The notes under the pieces were generated by a model, which was not told where the DNA came from, ran no database searches, and saw only the letters and a program-made list of their open reading frames with translations. This document shows, piece after piece, positions 23,856-38,010 of a DNA stretch of 64,000 nt; the stretch's first letter is position 1, and each line of letters begins with the position of its first letter. The position numbers and the translations under genes are program-made. The DNA lies in NCBI GenBank assembly GCA_028023455.1, contig JAQFVV010000063.1:6524157-6588156 (forward strand), read 5' to 3'. The stretch comes from Epiperipatus broadwayi. Taxonomy: Eukaryota; Onychophora; Udeonychophora; Euonychophora; Peripatidae.

Positions 23856-24022
23856 AATATTTACTAAGACTGTAAACCTCAGGAATATGAGCGTGAAAAT
23901 GCGAAGGTAGGGACCTCTACAGGTCTTAACCAAGGCATAAGCTTGTGGTTAAGACCTGTAGAGGTCCCTACCTTCGCATTTTCATGCGCATATTCCTGAG
24001 GTTTACAGCCTTAGTAAATATT
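23856..24022. mobile_element. hairpin element FB-C, copy 1 (77 bp arms)
   Basis: The arms 23856-23932 and 23946-24022 are almost perfect reverse complements around a 13-base loop containing 'cataagcttg'. Each arm contains an inner hairpin, GACCT-CTAC-AGGTC. A second two-armed copy is at 58747-58908 and a one-armed copy at 30071-30116. There is no coding content. Confidence 0.9.
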
Positions 24023-25146
24023 AATAAGTTTTATGTAAATTAAAATAATTAATTTTTATCTTGACTGGTTTGTTTTATTATAATCCTTTTTTATTAAAAT
24101 ATATTTAAATCGCACATGTAACTTTTTACTTTAAAAAGCAATTGCTGTTGTCTATATATAATTTGTTACTGTGCATTCAAGGTTGAAAAGTATTATACGC
24201 TTTTTTATATAACTTTATGCAAAGCTGATAATATAATTCTTGATTATGGATTAAATTCAGAATTTAACTTAAGTCACGCTTTTAAAAATTATTTGCAATT
24301 GTTATTGTTTAATTTATTGTTTTTATTCTTATTTAAATACTTTAAAACTTGTTTTTTCCCCCAATTTAGGTAAATTATAGCGTGCTTTAAATCTCAAGGG
24401 TTACTTACTTAATATTATAAATTGTTTGCATATTTTATCACTATTACAGTTGTGAAAAGAATATTGTAAATATTTACAAGAATATTAATATGACAAGAAT
24501 TGAAATTTTGAAAACTCAGGAGCTGCCCAGGATATCTCCAAAGGTCTGACTAAGTGTCATCCATCACTTTTTTAACATCGTTTAACTTTCAAATAGGTAA
24601 CTATGCTATTCAAATTTCTTGCTAAGAATCTCACTCAAATTAGAATTCTTGGACTTGATGTAACATGTATGTTATCAACAAAAGTTTGTTTTGAGACTGT
24701 TTTATTCTTCAGTTTTTTTTTCTAATTTATATAAATTATATCTATATTTTAACCAAAATAATCCCTTATTTTCTTTTAAGTACAATTTACTTTCTACCTT
24801 TACTCTGCATGATTTAGTACAGCAGTAGATACCCAAATTATGAAATATTAATAATCCTTTAACTGATTTCTTCAACTTATTTAATCTTTGTCTAATTTTT
24901 GTATTGGTCCACTGCTTAAATCTGAGAACAATATTATTCATCAGTTTCATTTCCAATCATTTTCTATTGTTAAAATATTAATCTAAAATACACAGAATTT
25001 TTTTAATTCAGCTTCTAAAAATTAAATAATTTTAGATTCAAATTGGTTAAATATAACGAAAAATTAAAAATACTGTTAATAACTGAAGAAAAGTATAATA
25101 AAAAACGTTTAAAAAATAGCCAGTAGTAAAACAAAGAAATTATATT
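24023..25146. other. AT-rich stretch without supported genes
   Basis: The minus frame at 24702-24956 (K/L/Y-rich, 84 codons) has no recognisable domain. Confidence 0.45.
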
Positions 25147-25204
25147 TCAACCAATCGTGGTGTCATTATTTCGTCTTTAGCTGTCAATATTATTTTCTTC
25201 AAGC

Positions 25205-25832
25205 TTATTTTTCTTGTAATATTTAAAAAAATTTTAATCAAACTTTATATTTCGATAAAGTAATTTAAAATCTTATTTATGAATGTAAAAATTATGATAG
25301 ATATAATTATTTACTTCAAAATATGAAAGCGTACTGCATTTCATTTTAAGTTCTGCATTTGTCATTTAGAAACACCTAATTATGGTTAGTAACAATAATT
25401 GTTTTTTTATTATCAATCATTTCTCCAAATGTATTTTTGTTGTAATATTTAAAATTTTTCAAATCAAATTGTATATTTCAATAGTAAAATCTTATTTATG
25501 AATGTAAAAAATTATAATAGATATAATTATTTACTTCAAAATATGAATGCCTAAAAGATTTTATTTTGATTTCTTTAGAAATGCCTATTATTCAAATTAC
25601 AGTTGTTAGGTGTCAACAACTAGTCTTGAAAAGAGATTACTTTTGCAAATGTATTTTTCTTGTAATATTTAAAATTTTCCGAATCAAATTTTATATTTCG
25701 ATAAAGTAATGTAAAATCTTATTTATGAATGTAAAAAATTACAATAAATATATTTATTTACTTCAAAATCAATTATGAACATGTAGAACATCTTTGTTTA
25801 GTTTCTGACTTTGTCATTTAGAAACACCTACA
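25205..25832 (+). repeat. 3-unit tandem repeat, period ~220 bp
   Basis: Units start near 25205, 25430 and 25650 with a 'tatttttcttgtaatattta'-like word, continue with 'aaaatcttatttatgaatgt' and 'atttacttcaaaat', and close with 'catttagaaacaccta' (changed in unit 2). The flanks (25150-25200, 25850-26110) carry 'ccaatcrg'-like words recalling the piggyBac-like MITE, so the array may be inside a diverged relative. Confidence 0.8.
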
Positions 25833-27800
25833 ACAAAATTTTCCAGATTTGGCAGGCATCCAATCAGAGAAAAGAGACTGGTCTAAGCACCAATAGCCAG
25901 CAAAGAAAATTGATTTTTTTTTCAAAATATAATGCTATACATGGACGTTTTTAGATCTAAAATTTTAAATTTTGAATTTCCTATAAAATAAACTTAAAAT
26001 GAAGGAATTCTGACCAAAATTGACCAAGAGATGGTGCATGCTATGTCCAAAATTCGTAAAGCTAATTGTATATACCACATAAGGAGTTAAGACCTTAAAT
26101 AGTTTTCAATTCTAGCACTTCAGGGCTTAAATATCTTGTGAATTTCTGAACAATAAAGCCATTCTATGATTTAGATATATTAAATGTTATTTTTTTATAA
26201 AAATTGTCTACTTTCAATCTTTTTGAATTTCTTTTTTCTTATACTTAATTCTTTAAAAAAAAACAATAGTTTTTTCACTAAAATTTGATCTCCAAAAAAT
26301 TATCAACTGGCAATACTAATTTGGTTAAATGTAATTTTACCAAATATCAGTTATGTCTTCTCTTTACAAAACTATAACTGTATTTCAATAAATGTATCTT
26401 CAACAATAATTCAAACACTATATAAAGTAATATTTATTTCAGGTTCACATTGAATATTATCAGTGAAAATTTTAAAAAAAAATCATTAAATTTTTATTTA
26501 CTCTGGGGGCATATGATATTTGGAATCCAAAATTTGATAGGTTTGAAATTTTCACATCATCACTATACTTAATTACACAACCCCACATTCATGATCAATT
26601 ACTCATTAGTAAATTTAACACCCAAATATTTTTCTTCTTTTCAGATTATTTTATTTTATAACTCAAATTCAATCAGAATATATCAAATCTTTTAAATTAA
26701 TTGACTTTTATTTATTCAAAGACATTAGACATAAAATGATTTCTATATGATTCCTACATATAAGCATTTAACATATTTGTTTAATTTATCTTTTGTCATG
26801 TTATCAAGATGCATCCACTTACTATTATAAGGCAACATATGTGCAAGATTAACAGTTACTATTTATAACTTGGCTACCTTACAAATATGATTGTGATATA
26901 AAAGTTTGGCTTTGATTTGCATTGTCAATGTTAGAGATATTTTAGCAATGGTTGAAGATGATATATAATAATTCAGGATAAAGAAAAGTAATATCTCCCT
27001 GAAATAATTTTTTTTTACTAATATGGAATTGAACAAAGAAGCTTTGTTTGCTTTCTTTACAAATTAAAATATAATTTTTGAACATACATAGTGGCATGTA
27101 TTATGTTACATCTTTTAATTTGATGAAGCAATGCATTAGTAATTTATTGAACTTTTCCAAAAAAAAACTCTTACTTATATTTTGTAGATCTTATAGTATT
27201 GTATGTAATCTTGGTTTTGTTACAAAGTTAAATTAATAGTACTTTTTATAATCAAAATATTGTTTTTTATTTTGCATAAGCAACTTGAGAAAATAAAAAT
27301 GCCAGGTAATTTATTTACAATTTCTTAAGTCATCTAAATTAGCAGTCTGCTTTGCTTCCATTTTGTTACTTCTACTGAAATATTCAAGAATATAGTTATG
27401 ATCCTTAAAAATTGTATTACCAAATGTTTCATTTTATATATTCAATATGGCAATAAATTTATTTGTGAGATGTGGTATTGGCGTGATAGTTGTATATAAA
27501 TCTAGAATAATCACAAACATTTATATATAAATATTGAAAGCTCATCATTGGACTGTGACTTCCCTAATCTAAAAAAAAATTCTGGTTATTTTAACATTGT
27601 GATGAGTTTCCAGAATTTAGTTCCAAGATTATTTTGTCTGATGATTTGAAAGAGCTTACTTTTCTGTTTAGGATAATCTCATTAGATTGGATAATTGAGT
27701 TAACATCTAATCTAATGCCTCTTTTGTGGTCATTATTTTAAAGCAAGGATAATACTAAAACTCAGTTATTTTGAATATGGTGCCTTAAAATATATCTGTA
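25833..27800. other. AT-rich stretch without supported genes
   Basis: Nothing recognised beyond homopolymer runs. Confidence 0.45.
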
Positions 27801-27813
27801 GTTAGTTGTAAAC

Positions 27814-27814
27814 G

Positions 27815-27847
<33 letters not shown>
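27814..27847 (+). repeat. (TA)n(TG)n compound microsatellite
   Basis: About eight TA units pass into about eight TG units. Confidence 0.95.
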
Positions 27848-27877
27848 TGATACAAAGATTTTCACGGGTTGCATATA

Positions 27878-27940
27878 TAAAAGACATAAACATGGATGAA
27901 CCCACAAAATATGTCTTATATATATATATATATATTAAAC
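27878..27940. repeat. FB-B terminal fragment
   Basis: 'catggatgaacccacaaaat' plus 'atgtcttatatata' matches the tip of the 16469-17322 palindrome. The fragment ends in (TA)n, as that palindrome does on its right side. Confidence 0.6.
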
Positions 27941-28237
27941 GTCATACTAAATATGCTTTTACTCAATTTATGTGTATTCCAAAATAAAAACAGATCTAAG
28001 GGTGTAAAACCAATAAATCTGGATAAAATATAAGCATTAGGATGATATAGAATATATAGTACAAGTAATTTAAGCTAATTTTTAATGAAGTCTTTAAAGA
28101 TTATTATAATTATAATTAACTGGGTTTTTTCCTGAATATAATCCTTAATTATTTGTATATGCAGTATGCATATATTTGATATCACAATTATATAAACTTA
28201 TTATTGAATAATATATAAACGAAAATATATATTGTTT

Positions 28238-28393
28238 AATAACAAATGATTTTTATGGTAACTATCCTAAGCAATTCTTCTCAATTTGTTCAAAGTTATT
28301 AGACTTGTTTAAAACAATCCACTGCTAATTCATTCTGTTTTAAATGTAAAATTACTATTTACATGGATAATAGACCAATCAATTAACTAAAAA
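28238..28393 (+). repeat. 156 bp dispersed repeat, copy 1
   Basis: Nearly identical to 30317-30472, with only a handful of substitutions over 156 bp. It starts 'aataacaaatgatt' and ends 'caattaactaaaaa'. No frame or tRNA-like part. Confidence 0.9.
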
Positions 28394-28419
28394 TATGTTG
28401 ATCCATCTAACATGAGCTG

Positions 28420-28560
28420 GAACTCAATAAAATGTACTTCAAACCCAGTCAAGTCTGAGATTTAGATTAGGGACCAACCTGGATTCGAACCCATTCCACA
28501 AGCCCCAGATCAAACATCTAATGAATAACATACTAATGATAGCACACAAGAATTAGTTCT
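28420..28560 (-). mobile_element. possible tRNA-derived SINE fragment
   Basis: On the minus strand there is an exact B-box match, GGTTCGAATCC (28491-28481), preceded by a weak A-box-like stretch and followed by a non-tRNA tail. No target duplication was found, and only one copy is seen in the window. I consider it possible, not proven. Confidence 0.3.
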
Positions 28561-30070
28561 TAAATCTGGCCCACTAGAAGAGCAAAAGAGACAATGAGAC
28601 ATATTTAACAAAAGAACGCATATATATGTTGAAATGTATGGAAGTGGAGAGAAGATAATTTGAACTACATAAGGGGCTTGAATAATAAAATATTTAATAA
28701 AACATTTAATGAGACAGTAAATTAATTATATATTTACTTGAATGTGTGTGACAAGTTGATCTACCTGGAGGTAGAAAGTTACATACAATTGTCCACACTA
28801 TTATGATTCATATGCTCTTATGAATAAATGACATATTCTACGTAAATAGGTATATTTGGTGGGGATATCAAGATGCCAATCATTTGATTACAAAACAAAC
28901 TAATAACATATTTGAACTAATACTTTAGTGGTGGTTCTGAAAGGTGATGATAACTATACAAATTTATGGAGCATTCTAGGAATTATTATACATATTACAT
29001 AAACTATATCCACGCCATTTCGGTCATGAAAATCAATAAAATATATTTTTAAAAAAATAGTTTTCTCATTAAAGATAATATTAGTGAATATTTAATAAAA
29101 CAACATACATTAAAATCAAGTTTATTTGCTTAGTGAACAAAATATTTTTAACCATTCTTTAAGTTTGTATTTAAAAAGAAAAGAACACTTCACCTTTCTA
29201 ACATATGTATACTCTTAAATAAATGGGATAAATTGTGATGGTGGAGTTTTTTAAAACAAGAAGAAAAACAACATTATTAATTAAATTAATCACTATTATT
29301 GTAAAGATGAACAAAGTGCAATTTTATTGGTACAGCATCGAAATGAGGCCATTAAATAAATACATTAATAATAATGAAAAAGTAGTGATGCTGATATGAT
29401 GGTAGAAGAATCTGAAGTGAGATCATGCTTCTAAATGAAGAAAACAAAATGGCTAAGAATCCCTTTTCTAGGGCACTGCTTAGAAAAGTTTAATTAGGCA
29501 TGGCATAGTTCCCAGGGTTCTCTGGTGTGACTGACACAAGAGGCCTATTATATGAAAATGATCCCAGAAAGGTCAACTGTGCGTGGGATAGGGCATGAAG
29601 AATGTCTATGGGTTCAAACTCATTGCAACCCTCCAGACTAGAAGCACATAATATAAAAAAACTAAGCCATGTATCAGCAATGCAGAATTAACACTATGTC
29701 TTTAATGATATGAAATGGAAGTTACTACTTTAAGATACATGAACCTCACTCAAATGCTATAAGTTAGGCAATTAATGCTATGCCATGTAATATATATGGG
29801 AAAGATTTAATTTATACAAAATAGATTTTAAAATTACCCCCGTACTCCTTCCTTGGTATTTAACATATTGAAATCTCACCCTCACGAAATTTAGTACTTT
29901 AGAATAATCAAGACTTTGAAATATTAAGAGTATAGCATTGTAATATGAAATATAAAAAAAAAATAACAATAAGAAATCACCTTTTCAGAATTAAATGAGT
30001 GACAGAGAAAATATTTAACAGCGTTAATTGTTCAGGGATTTAAAATTTATACATAAATAATACTCTTTTT
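28561..30070. other. no gene recognised
   Basis: The part 29440-29660 is less AT-rich and has a weak B-box-like 'gggttcaaactc' but no supporting structure. Confidence 0.4.
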
Positions 30071-30116
30071 GTGCGCTTGAAAATGCGATGGTAGGGACCT
30101 CTACAGGTCTTAACCT
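30071..30116 (+). repeat. one-armed copy of hairpin element FB-C
   Basis: Matches one arm of the 23.9 kb hairpin ('aaaatgcga', 'ggtagggacctctacaggtc', 'ttaacc') without the opposite arm. Confidence 0.8.
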
Positions 30117-30316
30117 AATATATTCCGATTTTGATAAGAATTAATAATAATTAATATTAAAAGTTAAACTTTATAACTTTTTAGTGCACATCTCAAACAT
30201 ACGTATAAAATAGTTATACATAAATATAGAAGCAGGATGGAACATAAGGTTTAAACATGGGTTAGTAACTTATGAAGGACCATGATGTTCAATCGTCAGT
30301 TAGGAATGATTGCTTC

Positions 30317-30472
30317 AATAACAAATGATTTTCATGGTAACTATCCTAAGCAATTATTCTCAATTTGTTCAAAGTTACTAAACTTGTTTAAAACAATCCA
30401 CTGCTAATTCATTCTGTTTTAAATGTAAAATTACTATTTACATGGATAATAGTCCAGTCAATTAACTAAAAA
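30317..30472 (+). repeat. 156 bp dispersed repeat, copy 2
   Basis: Direct-orientation partner of 28238-28393, about 2.1 kb downstream, so it forms a pair suited to unequal recombination. Confidence 0.9.
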
Positions 30473-31110
30473 CTTATAATAAATAACTATTGGAATTTTA
30501 AATGTATAAGCTGAAATAAATTAATTCTTCAATGTGACATTTTCATACTTTACTTTATCAATAGCAGTGAAGAAACGAAGCAAACCAATCTCTCAAGGAT
30601 ATGAGTTTCAGGCCAATTGGGCCACTGATGTTTATCATTAGTATGACAGACAATCGATATCTACATTATTATAGCGACTTTATTTTTATTTAAATATCAG
30701 TAATATAGTCTATTTGATGTTAAACTTTGAAGAGTTACATTCTATTTATTTTATAAAACATATAAGTATCGAATGACTAAAACACAAATAAAATAAGATA
30801 AAATACGACTTTATAAAAAAAAAAATTATTTATTTCAGTGAATAATTTAGCCTTAAGAAATTATATTGCATTTTATTAATTAAATGTTTAAGATTTAACT
30901 TGCAACATATGTCATCCACTTGACAAACAAATTAAAATGAATAGTTGTAAAAATATATTTCAAATTATAATGGAATTTTTTATCTGCTTTAATCTTTTTA
31001 TAATAAATCCTGTGAGATTTAATTCTTTTATTTAAAATCTTTTGCAATAAATTAAATATGCTTGTCAACATATATAAATATATCCATAAGGAATAGTCAC
31101 GTGCGATGAT
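30473..31110 (+). repeat. diverged low-copy repeat, copy 1
   Basis: Two blocks are shared with other places: 30475-30735 resembles 34840-35105 ('ggccaattgg' vs 'ggccaatagt', 'agtctatttgatg' vs 'aatctatttgatg'), and 30830-31110 resembles 34440-34720 and 37700-38000 ('atttcag(t/g)gaataatttag', 'ttatctgctttagtc'-like). The word 'ttatttcag' resembles a 3' splice site, but no exon frame follows. Confidence 0.5.
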
Positions 31111-31170
31111 GAACGTACAAATATAGAATACATATATAATTAAACAATTACATCACATAACAAGTTTATC

Positions 31171-31477
31171 TATGTAATATATGGGGTATATGAGCACAGA
31201 CTTTCATATGTCCCACAACTCTCCACACTATCTCATAACACTGATACATTTGAACACATATATGTTGAAAAGATAAATAATCACCAATATACGTATTTTA
31301 TGCTAAACCAGCAATCATAAGTTGGTCCAGATATTGCTGGTTTAGCATGAAATACGGATATTGGTGATTATTTATCTTTTCAGCATATATGTGTTCAAGT
31401 GTATCAGTGTTATGAGATAGTGTGGAGAGTGGTGGGTCATGTGAAAGTCTGTGCTCATATACCCTATATATTACATA
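31171..31477. mobile_element. FB-A copy 2, short palindrome (145 bp arms)
   Basis: The arms 31171-31315 and 31333-31477 are near-perfect reverse complements with a 17-base loop 'cataagttggtccagat'. It is a deletion derivative: the FB-A middle part present at 9.65 kb is missing. The tips read 'tatgtaatatat' and a 'gggtatatgagcacagac' word shared with 50.04 and 59.42 kb. Confidence 0.9.
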
Positions 31478-31650
31478 TATAGACACAGGTATATAATAAG
31501 CCTGTGGGTTTCAGTTATAACAGGTTTATTATCATGTAATATATTAATATCTCTATGTTAAGAATTCATGTTGAGGAACTCAATAAAAGCATTATTTATA
31601 ATCAAGCTATAAATTTAATTGACACTGATGATGTATTACTATTACAACTT

Positions 31651-31757
31651 CTTTTTTTTTTATATATGTCATAGCATCGGCCGGGAAGCGAAACCACAAC
31701 CATCAGCAATTAACTACTTGCTTGCAAGGCGGCTGCGATGATCTCTTGGTAAGCTAT
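31651..31757 (-). mobile_element. tRNA-derived SINE, copy 2
   Basis: Same family as 22125-22232: on the minus strand an A-box-like 'taccaagagatca', a 'gccttgcaagc' anticodon part, a B box 'tggtttcgcttcccg', 'gatgctatgaca', then TATATA and an A10 tail. It carries an extra ~10 bp in the variable region and a more diverged anticodon stem. The target duplication is unclear. Confidence 0.8.
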
Positions 31758-31928
31758 ATTATAAACTTTTTATATAAAAACATCATTAGTAAAAATAAAA
31801 ATACAATAACGTCCAATAGAAAATTAAAGCTTAATTAAGTTCTATTGATTTTAACTCTGTAGCTATAAAGAATATATATAATTAACCTATGCATTCAGTA
31901 TACTGAACGTTTATTATAGTAAGTAGAA

Positions 31929-32473
31929 GGATTTGAACTTAGGATTTTCAGTCTATATTCATCTTCCACTTTATCTCAAACAACTGATGCACATGACCAC
32001 ACACATATGATAAAAATAAATTATCCCCAATATACATATTTCATGCAGAACAGCACTCATCAGTTGGACCAGATCACAATCTCCCACACATATATACAAT
32101 CAGTACTTGGCTTATATTAAAATAGTAATTCCTTAAACTTTAATGGACAGGTTTTAATATAATATAAAATCCACCAAGGACATTGAACATTCCATCATTG
32201 GTTTTTTAATAAAAGGAACAGATGAATTGTTGGAAGGATGAGAATATTGAATCATGTCCATGAAAGTTTAAAGAATTGCTATCTTAGTATAAACCAAGCA
32301 GATTGTATATATGTGTCAGAGATTATGATCTGGCCCAACTGATGAGTGCAGTTTTTTGCATAAAATGCAAGTAATGGGTATCATTTATCTTTTTACATGT
32401 GTGTGGGCATGTGTAAAAGTTGTTTGAGGTGGAGTGGAGGCTAAATATAGACTGAAAATTCTAAGTTCAAATC
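31929..32473. mobile_element. FB-A copy 3, near full length
   Basis: The left arm begins 'ggatttgaactta' and the right arm ends 'taagttcaaatc'. The arms are about 205 bp around a ~130 bp centre (32140-32265). Diagnostic words: 'actcatcagttgg', 'cccacacatatatacaatca'. Arm divergence is higher than in copy 2. Confidence 0.85.
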
Positions 32474-33289
32474 TCTTTGTTTATATCAACATATAATATA
32501 TACAGACTTTGAATAATAGGAAACTAAGTGTAATTACTAAAAACAAACAAACACAGATTTTTTTTAATAAAGAATAATAGAATTTGCTATGATTTAAAAG
32601 AAATCTATTTGACTTCCTGTTTGAGGCTTTAAAGGGGCCAAAAGAGTGAATGTCTAATTCCTTCCATTTGATATACATTCCATTGCAAATCCTTTTTAAT
32701 TGATGATGGAATGAGATAAAGAATGGACCACTTATGACTATCCTGCAGCTTGCAAAGTTAACAGTTTCTCATGTATTTAATGATGTAAACTTAAACTGAA
32801 AATATATTTGATGGTAATAATTTTAATAAGAATATTTGGATATCATAAAATCATGGGACAGCTTTAAAAAATATGGTTTCAAGTGAAGAGAAGATACAAT
32901 TGAGATTTCAAGTAAAGAAGAAGACTGTCCATTAAATGCAATGTAGTCAGGGCATTTTCAGGACTGTGGCTTTGTTTATTTAATTTTTGTAATTAAAATT
33001 AATTAATTACTTCTATTTGATAAATATATAACAGTTTTGACACAATATTGAAAATTTTTATTTTTATAAGAAAATATGTCAAGTGCAAAAGTTCAAATAT
33101 AAAACAGAAAGCTATAGCAATTTTTGGCATGGTTAATTCTACTTTTTTTAAAAAAAAATTATACTTAAATTTTTAAATTGTAAAAATTATTTGTTTTAAC
33201 ACTTTCTGAGAAACAATCATGTATCAATGTGCTCGAAAACCATCAGTTTTTACATTACCATAGTGTTTTTACATTTATTTTAAAGCTCA
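32474..33289. other. AT-rich stretch without supported genes
   Basis: Nothing recognised. The minus frame 32481-32678 has no motif. Confidence 0.45.
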
Positions 33290-34110
33290 AAAAGTACCGT
33301 AAGATGATGCCCTCTCTAGAATTATTTTACAAGTAAAAAATCAATAATATTGACATAAGAAGCTACAACAATGGGAGATGGCAGGCTTTGCTAGATGCTG
33401 ATTGGTTGGTTCTCAATGTGAATAAAAGAAAAGTTTTCACCACTCCAACTTCTTTGTTTTGATTTTCAAAATGAAAATGAATGTTTTAGCATGTTTTTAT
33501 TATTCTTTATACATATTATAAATTATTTTGATAAAATATGCTGAAACTATAATTATTTAAAAAAAATAGTGAGATTTTAGTCAAAAATTATTTACTTTTA
33601 CATGAGTGTAAATTGAAAAACAAATCAGCACTAACAACAATTTTGACACATGTCAACAATTTTCATCACCCCAAGCTTTTTATTTGATTTTCAAACAAAA
33701 ATGAATGTTTTATAATATTTTGTTGGTATTTTTTACATATTATAATGTATTTTGATAAAATATGCTTAAAATATAATTATTTTAAAAAATAGTAAGATTT
33801 TAGTAAAAAATTATTTACTTTTACACAAACCTAAATTGAGAAAGAAATAAATGACATCCACAGCACTTTCTAATTTGTTATGAAGTTTATTTTTAAGTCT
33901 TCCATTATCAAATATTTTTATAATTATAAGTACAAATTTATTTTTGAAAAACTTTCATTCACTTTCATAGTCTGAAAAATTATTAATATACATTTTACAA
34001 ATGAAACTAAAATGAATATAATATTAAAAGATGAATATATTTTTACTGCTGATTTTGTAATTGACCAATCAAAAGTTGTAAAACTTTAATTCACTTAGCC
34101 AATAAAAAAA
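33290..34110 (-). mobile_element. diverged piggyBac-like MITE, copy 3
   Basis: Shares with 60576-61312 the ordered words 'gtaagatgrtgccctct', 'gaattattttacaagtaaaa', 'tgattggytg', 'aactttcattc', 'ctgaaaaattakta' and 'gaccaatcaaaag'/'ggccaattaaaag'. The middle contains a ~220 bp internal duplication (starting near 33475 and 33700). The terminal TTAA ends are not recognisable. Confidence 0.6.
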
Positions 34111-34429
34111 CTGTGCAGTTAAAAAAGGATTTTTTTTCAGTTAAAAAGTTAATGTACTCTTTACTCAACAGATAACATTAATTTAAATTTAATTGCTTAT
34201 TGAGATTTATTTGTTCAAAAAATGTTTGATATACCTCTGTAGATAAAATAAACCACTTTGTTTTGGTTATCATTTCAATTTATTTTTTATTTATTTTCAA
34301 AAAAATAAAAATTATTTGGCATTTGTAAAGTTAAAATGCTAATGAATAAATTGAAATATGCAAATCATTTATGAATAATAAAATATTATTTGTTGCTAAT
34401 AAACAAACATGAAACTTTACTAATTTAAA

Positions 34430-35105
34430 TTATAATGCTTTAAATTGCACACATTGACTTATGTTAAGTGTCATTAACTCCATAAACATTATAACAAAAG
34501 AAATATTTCTAATAAAGCATTTAAAACTATAATTGAATGTTTTTATCTGCATCAATCTTTTTAAATAAATTTTTTTTAAACATGAAGTATTTTATAATGA
34601 TTATATATACTTGACCATCATTTTGTATTAACATACTCATAATTAATGACCACATGATAATGAATAAATAGTTGCATAATGTAACAGCTTCATTAAAAGA
34701 ACTGATGTAATATATTAAAACCTCTACAAGATTTCAGATAAAATAATTAAGTAAAAGAATTATATATAATAAACTATAAATTTAATCAATGTTTGATAAT
34801 ACATAGAGATTATAATCTCATAGTGCAATTATGTAGAAACTTACAATAAACCACTATTGAAGTTGTAAATGTAGGAAATAAATTGAAGAGATATCAATAT
34901 TTTACAATAACATCTGCATTATTTTATCAATTGCTATAGGAAAAAAGAATCAAATCAGTCTCAGTAGGAACATGTTCCTGGCCAATAGTTCCCTAATATT
35001 GTTCTATACTATAATAGTCAATCAGCATCCATATCACTGCAGCCACTTTATGTTTATTTAAATTCCAGTAATACAATCTATTTGATGATAAAATTTGATT
35101 ATTTA
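34430..35105 (+). repeat. diverged low-copy repeat, copy 2
   Basis: Contains both blocks described at 30.5-31.1 kb but in the opposite order (34440-34720, then 34840-35105), as expected if a longer tandem array once existed. Confidence 0.4.
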
Positions 35106-35405
35106 AAGTAACGATTATATATATATATATATATATTGTACCACGCATGAACAGTGATACATGTTCATAAATTTTATATATTATAAAATTAAAATATGAA
35201 AAGAATTTGTTAGTTAAAGAAGTTTAAACAAAAATACTGTGGAATTATTTTATCCAGATAAAGTCAAAATTTCATTCAAAAGAATTAATTATAATAGTTT
35301 AAGAAAGAGAAGTGTAATTTAGAAAGTTTAAATAATTTTTGTACAAGTGTAGATCACCACAGAGTAAATCAATATGTCATGTATTAGTATAAGTTTTACT
35401 AGTTT

Positions 35406-37321
<1,916 letters not shown>

Positions 37322-37580
37322 AGATTTGAACACAGACATTCAAGCTCCTTTCAGCCATCCACTCTATCTCATACAACTGATACACACAACCAAAAATGTG
37401 TAAAAAAGATAAATGATGTCCAATATACATATTTCATGCTGAACCAGCGCTTATCTGATCGTCAGCATGAACTATGTATATTGGAGATCATTTATCTTTT
37501 TCACGTGTGTATGATCATGTATATCTGTTGTATGAGATAGAATTGATGACTGAAGGAATTAAAAGTCTATGTTCAAATCC
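37322..37580. mobile_element. FB-A copy 4, short palindrome
   Basis: The arms about 37322-37441 and 37463-37580 are reverse complements ('gatttgaacacagac' vs 'gtctatgttcaaatc'; 'aaagataaatgatgtccaat' vs 'attggagatcatttatcttt'). As in copy 2 the central part is deleted, but at a different point. Confidence 0.85.
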
Positions 37581-37689
37581 TTTATATTACATCTAGAATC
37601 CAGGTTTATAAAATATACTTGTATTTATAAAATTTATATTTGTTTTATAAAATGCATATGTAATAAATGAATAAAATATAATTAAGTAA

Positions 37690-38010
37690 TATAAATTATA
37701 CAAATGTTTTTATTTCAGGGAATAATTTAGCCTTAAAATATGTAAGATTTAATTTTTGTCATATGTCATTGATTTGACAAATAACATAAATTTAAATGAA
37801 TATTTGTAACAATATTATTCAAAATATAATGAAATTTTTATCTGCTTTAGTCATTTTTAATAAATCCTATGTGATTTATTTTTTTATTTAAAAAGTTGCA
37901 AAATTTTGCAATATATTAAGTAACTCTAACCATCAATATTCATTTAACATATCCCTAATGAATAATTGCATGTGTGATGAACATTTAATTATATTATAAT
38001 TACTTGAAAG
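37690..38010 (+). repeat. diverged low-copy repeat, copy 3
   Basis: Resembles 30830-31110 ('atttcagggaataatttagc', 'ttatctgctttagtc', 'tgtgatgaacattt'). Confidence 0.45.

Noticed and set aside
30830-31110. Conserved exon after a 'ttatttcag' splice-like word
   Set aside because: The three related segments share sequence but no common open frame, so a diverged repeat is the simpler reading.
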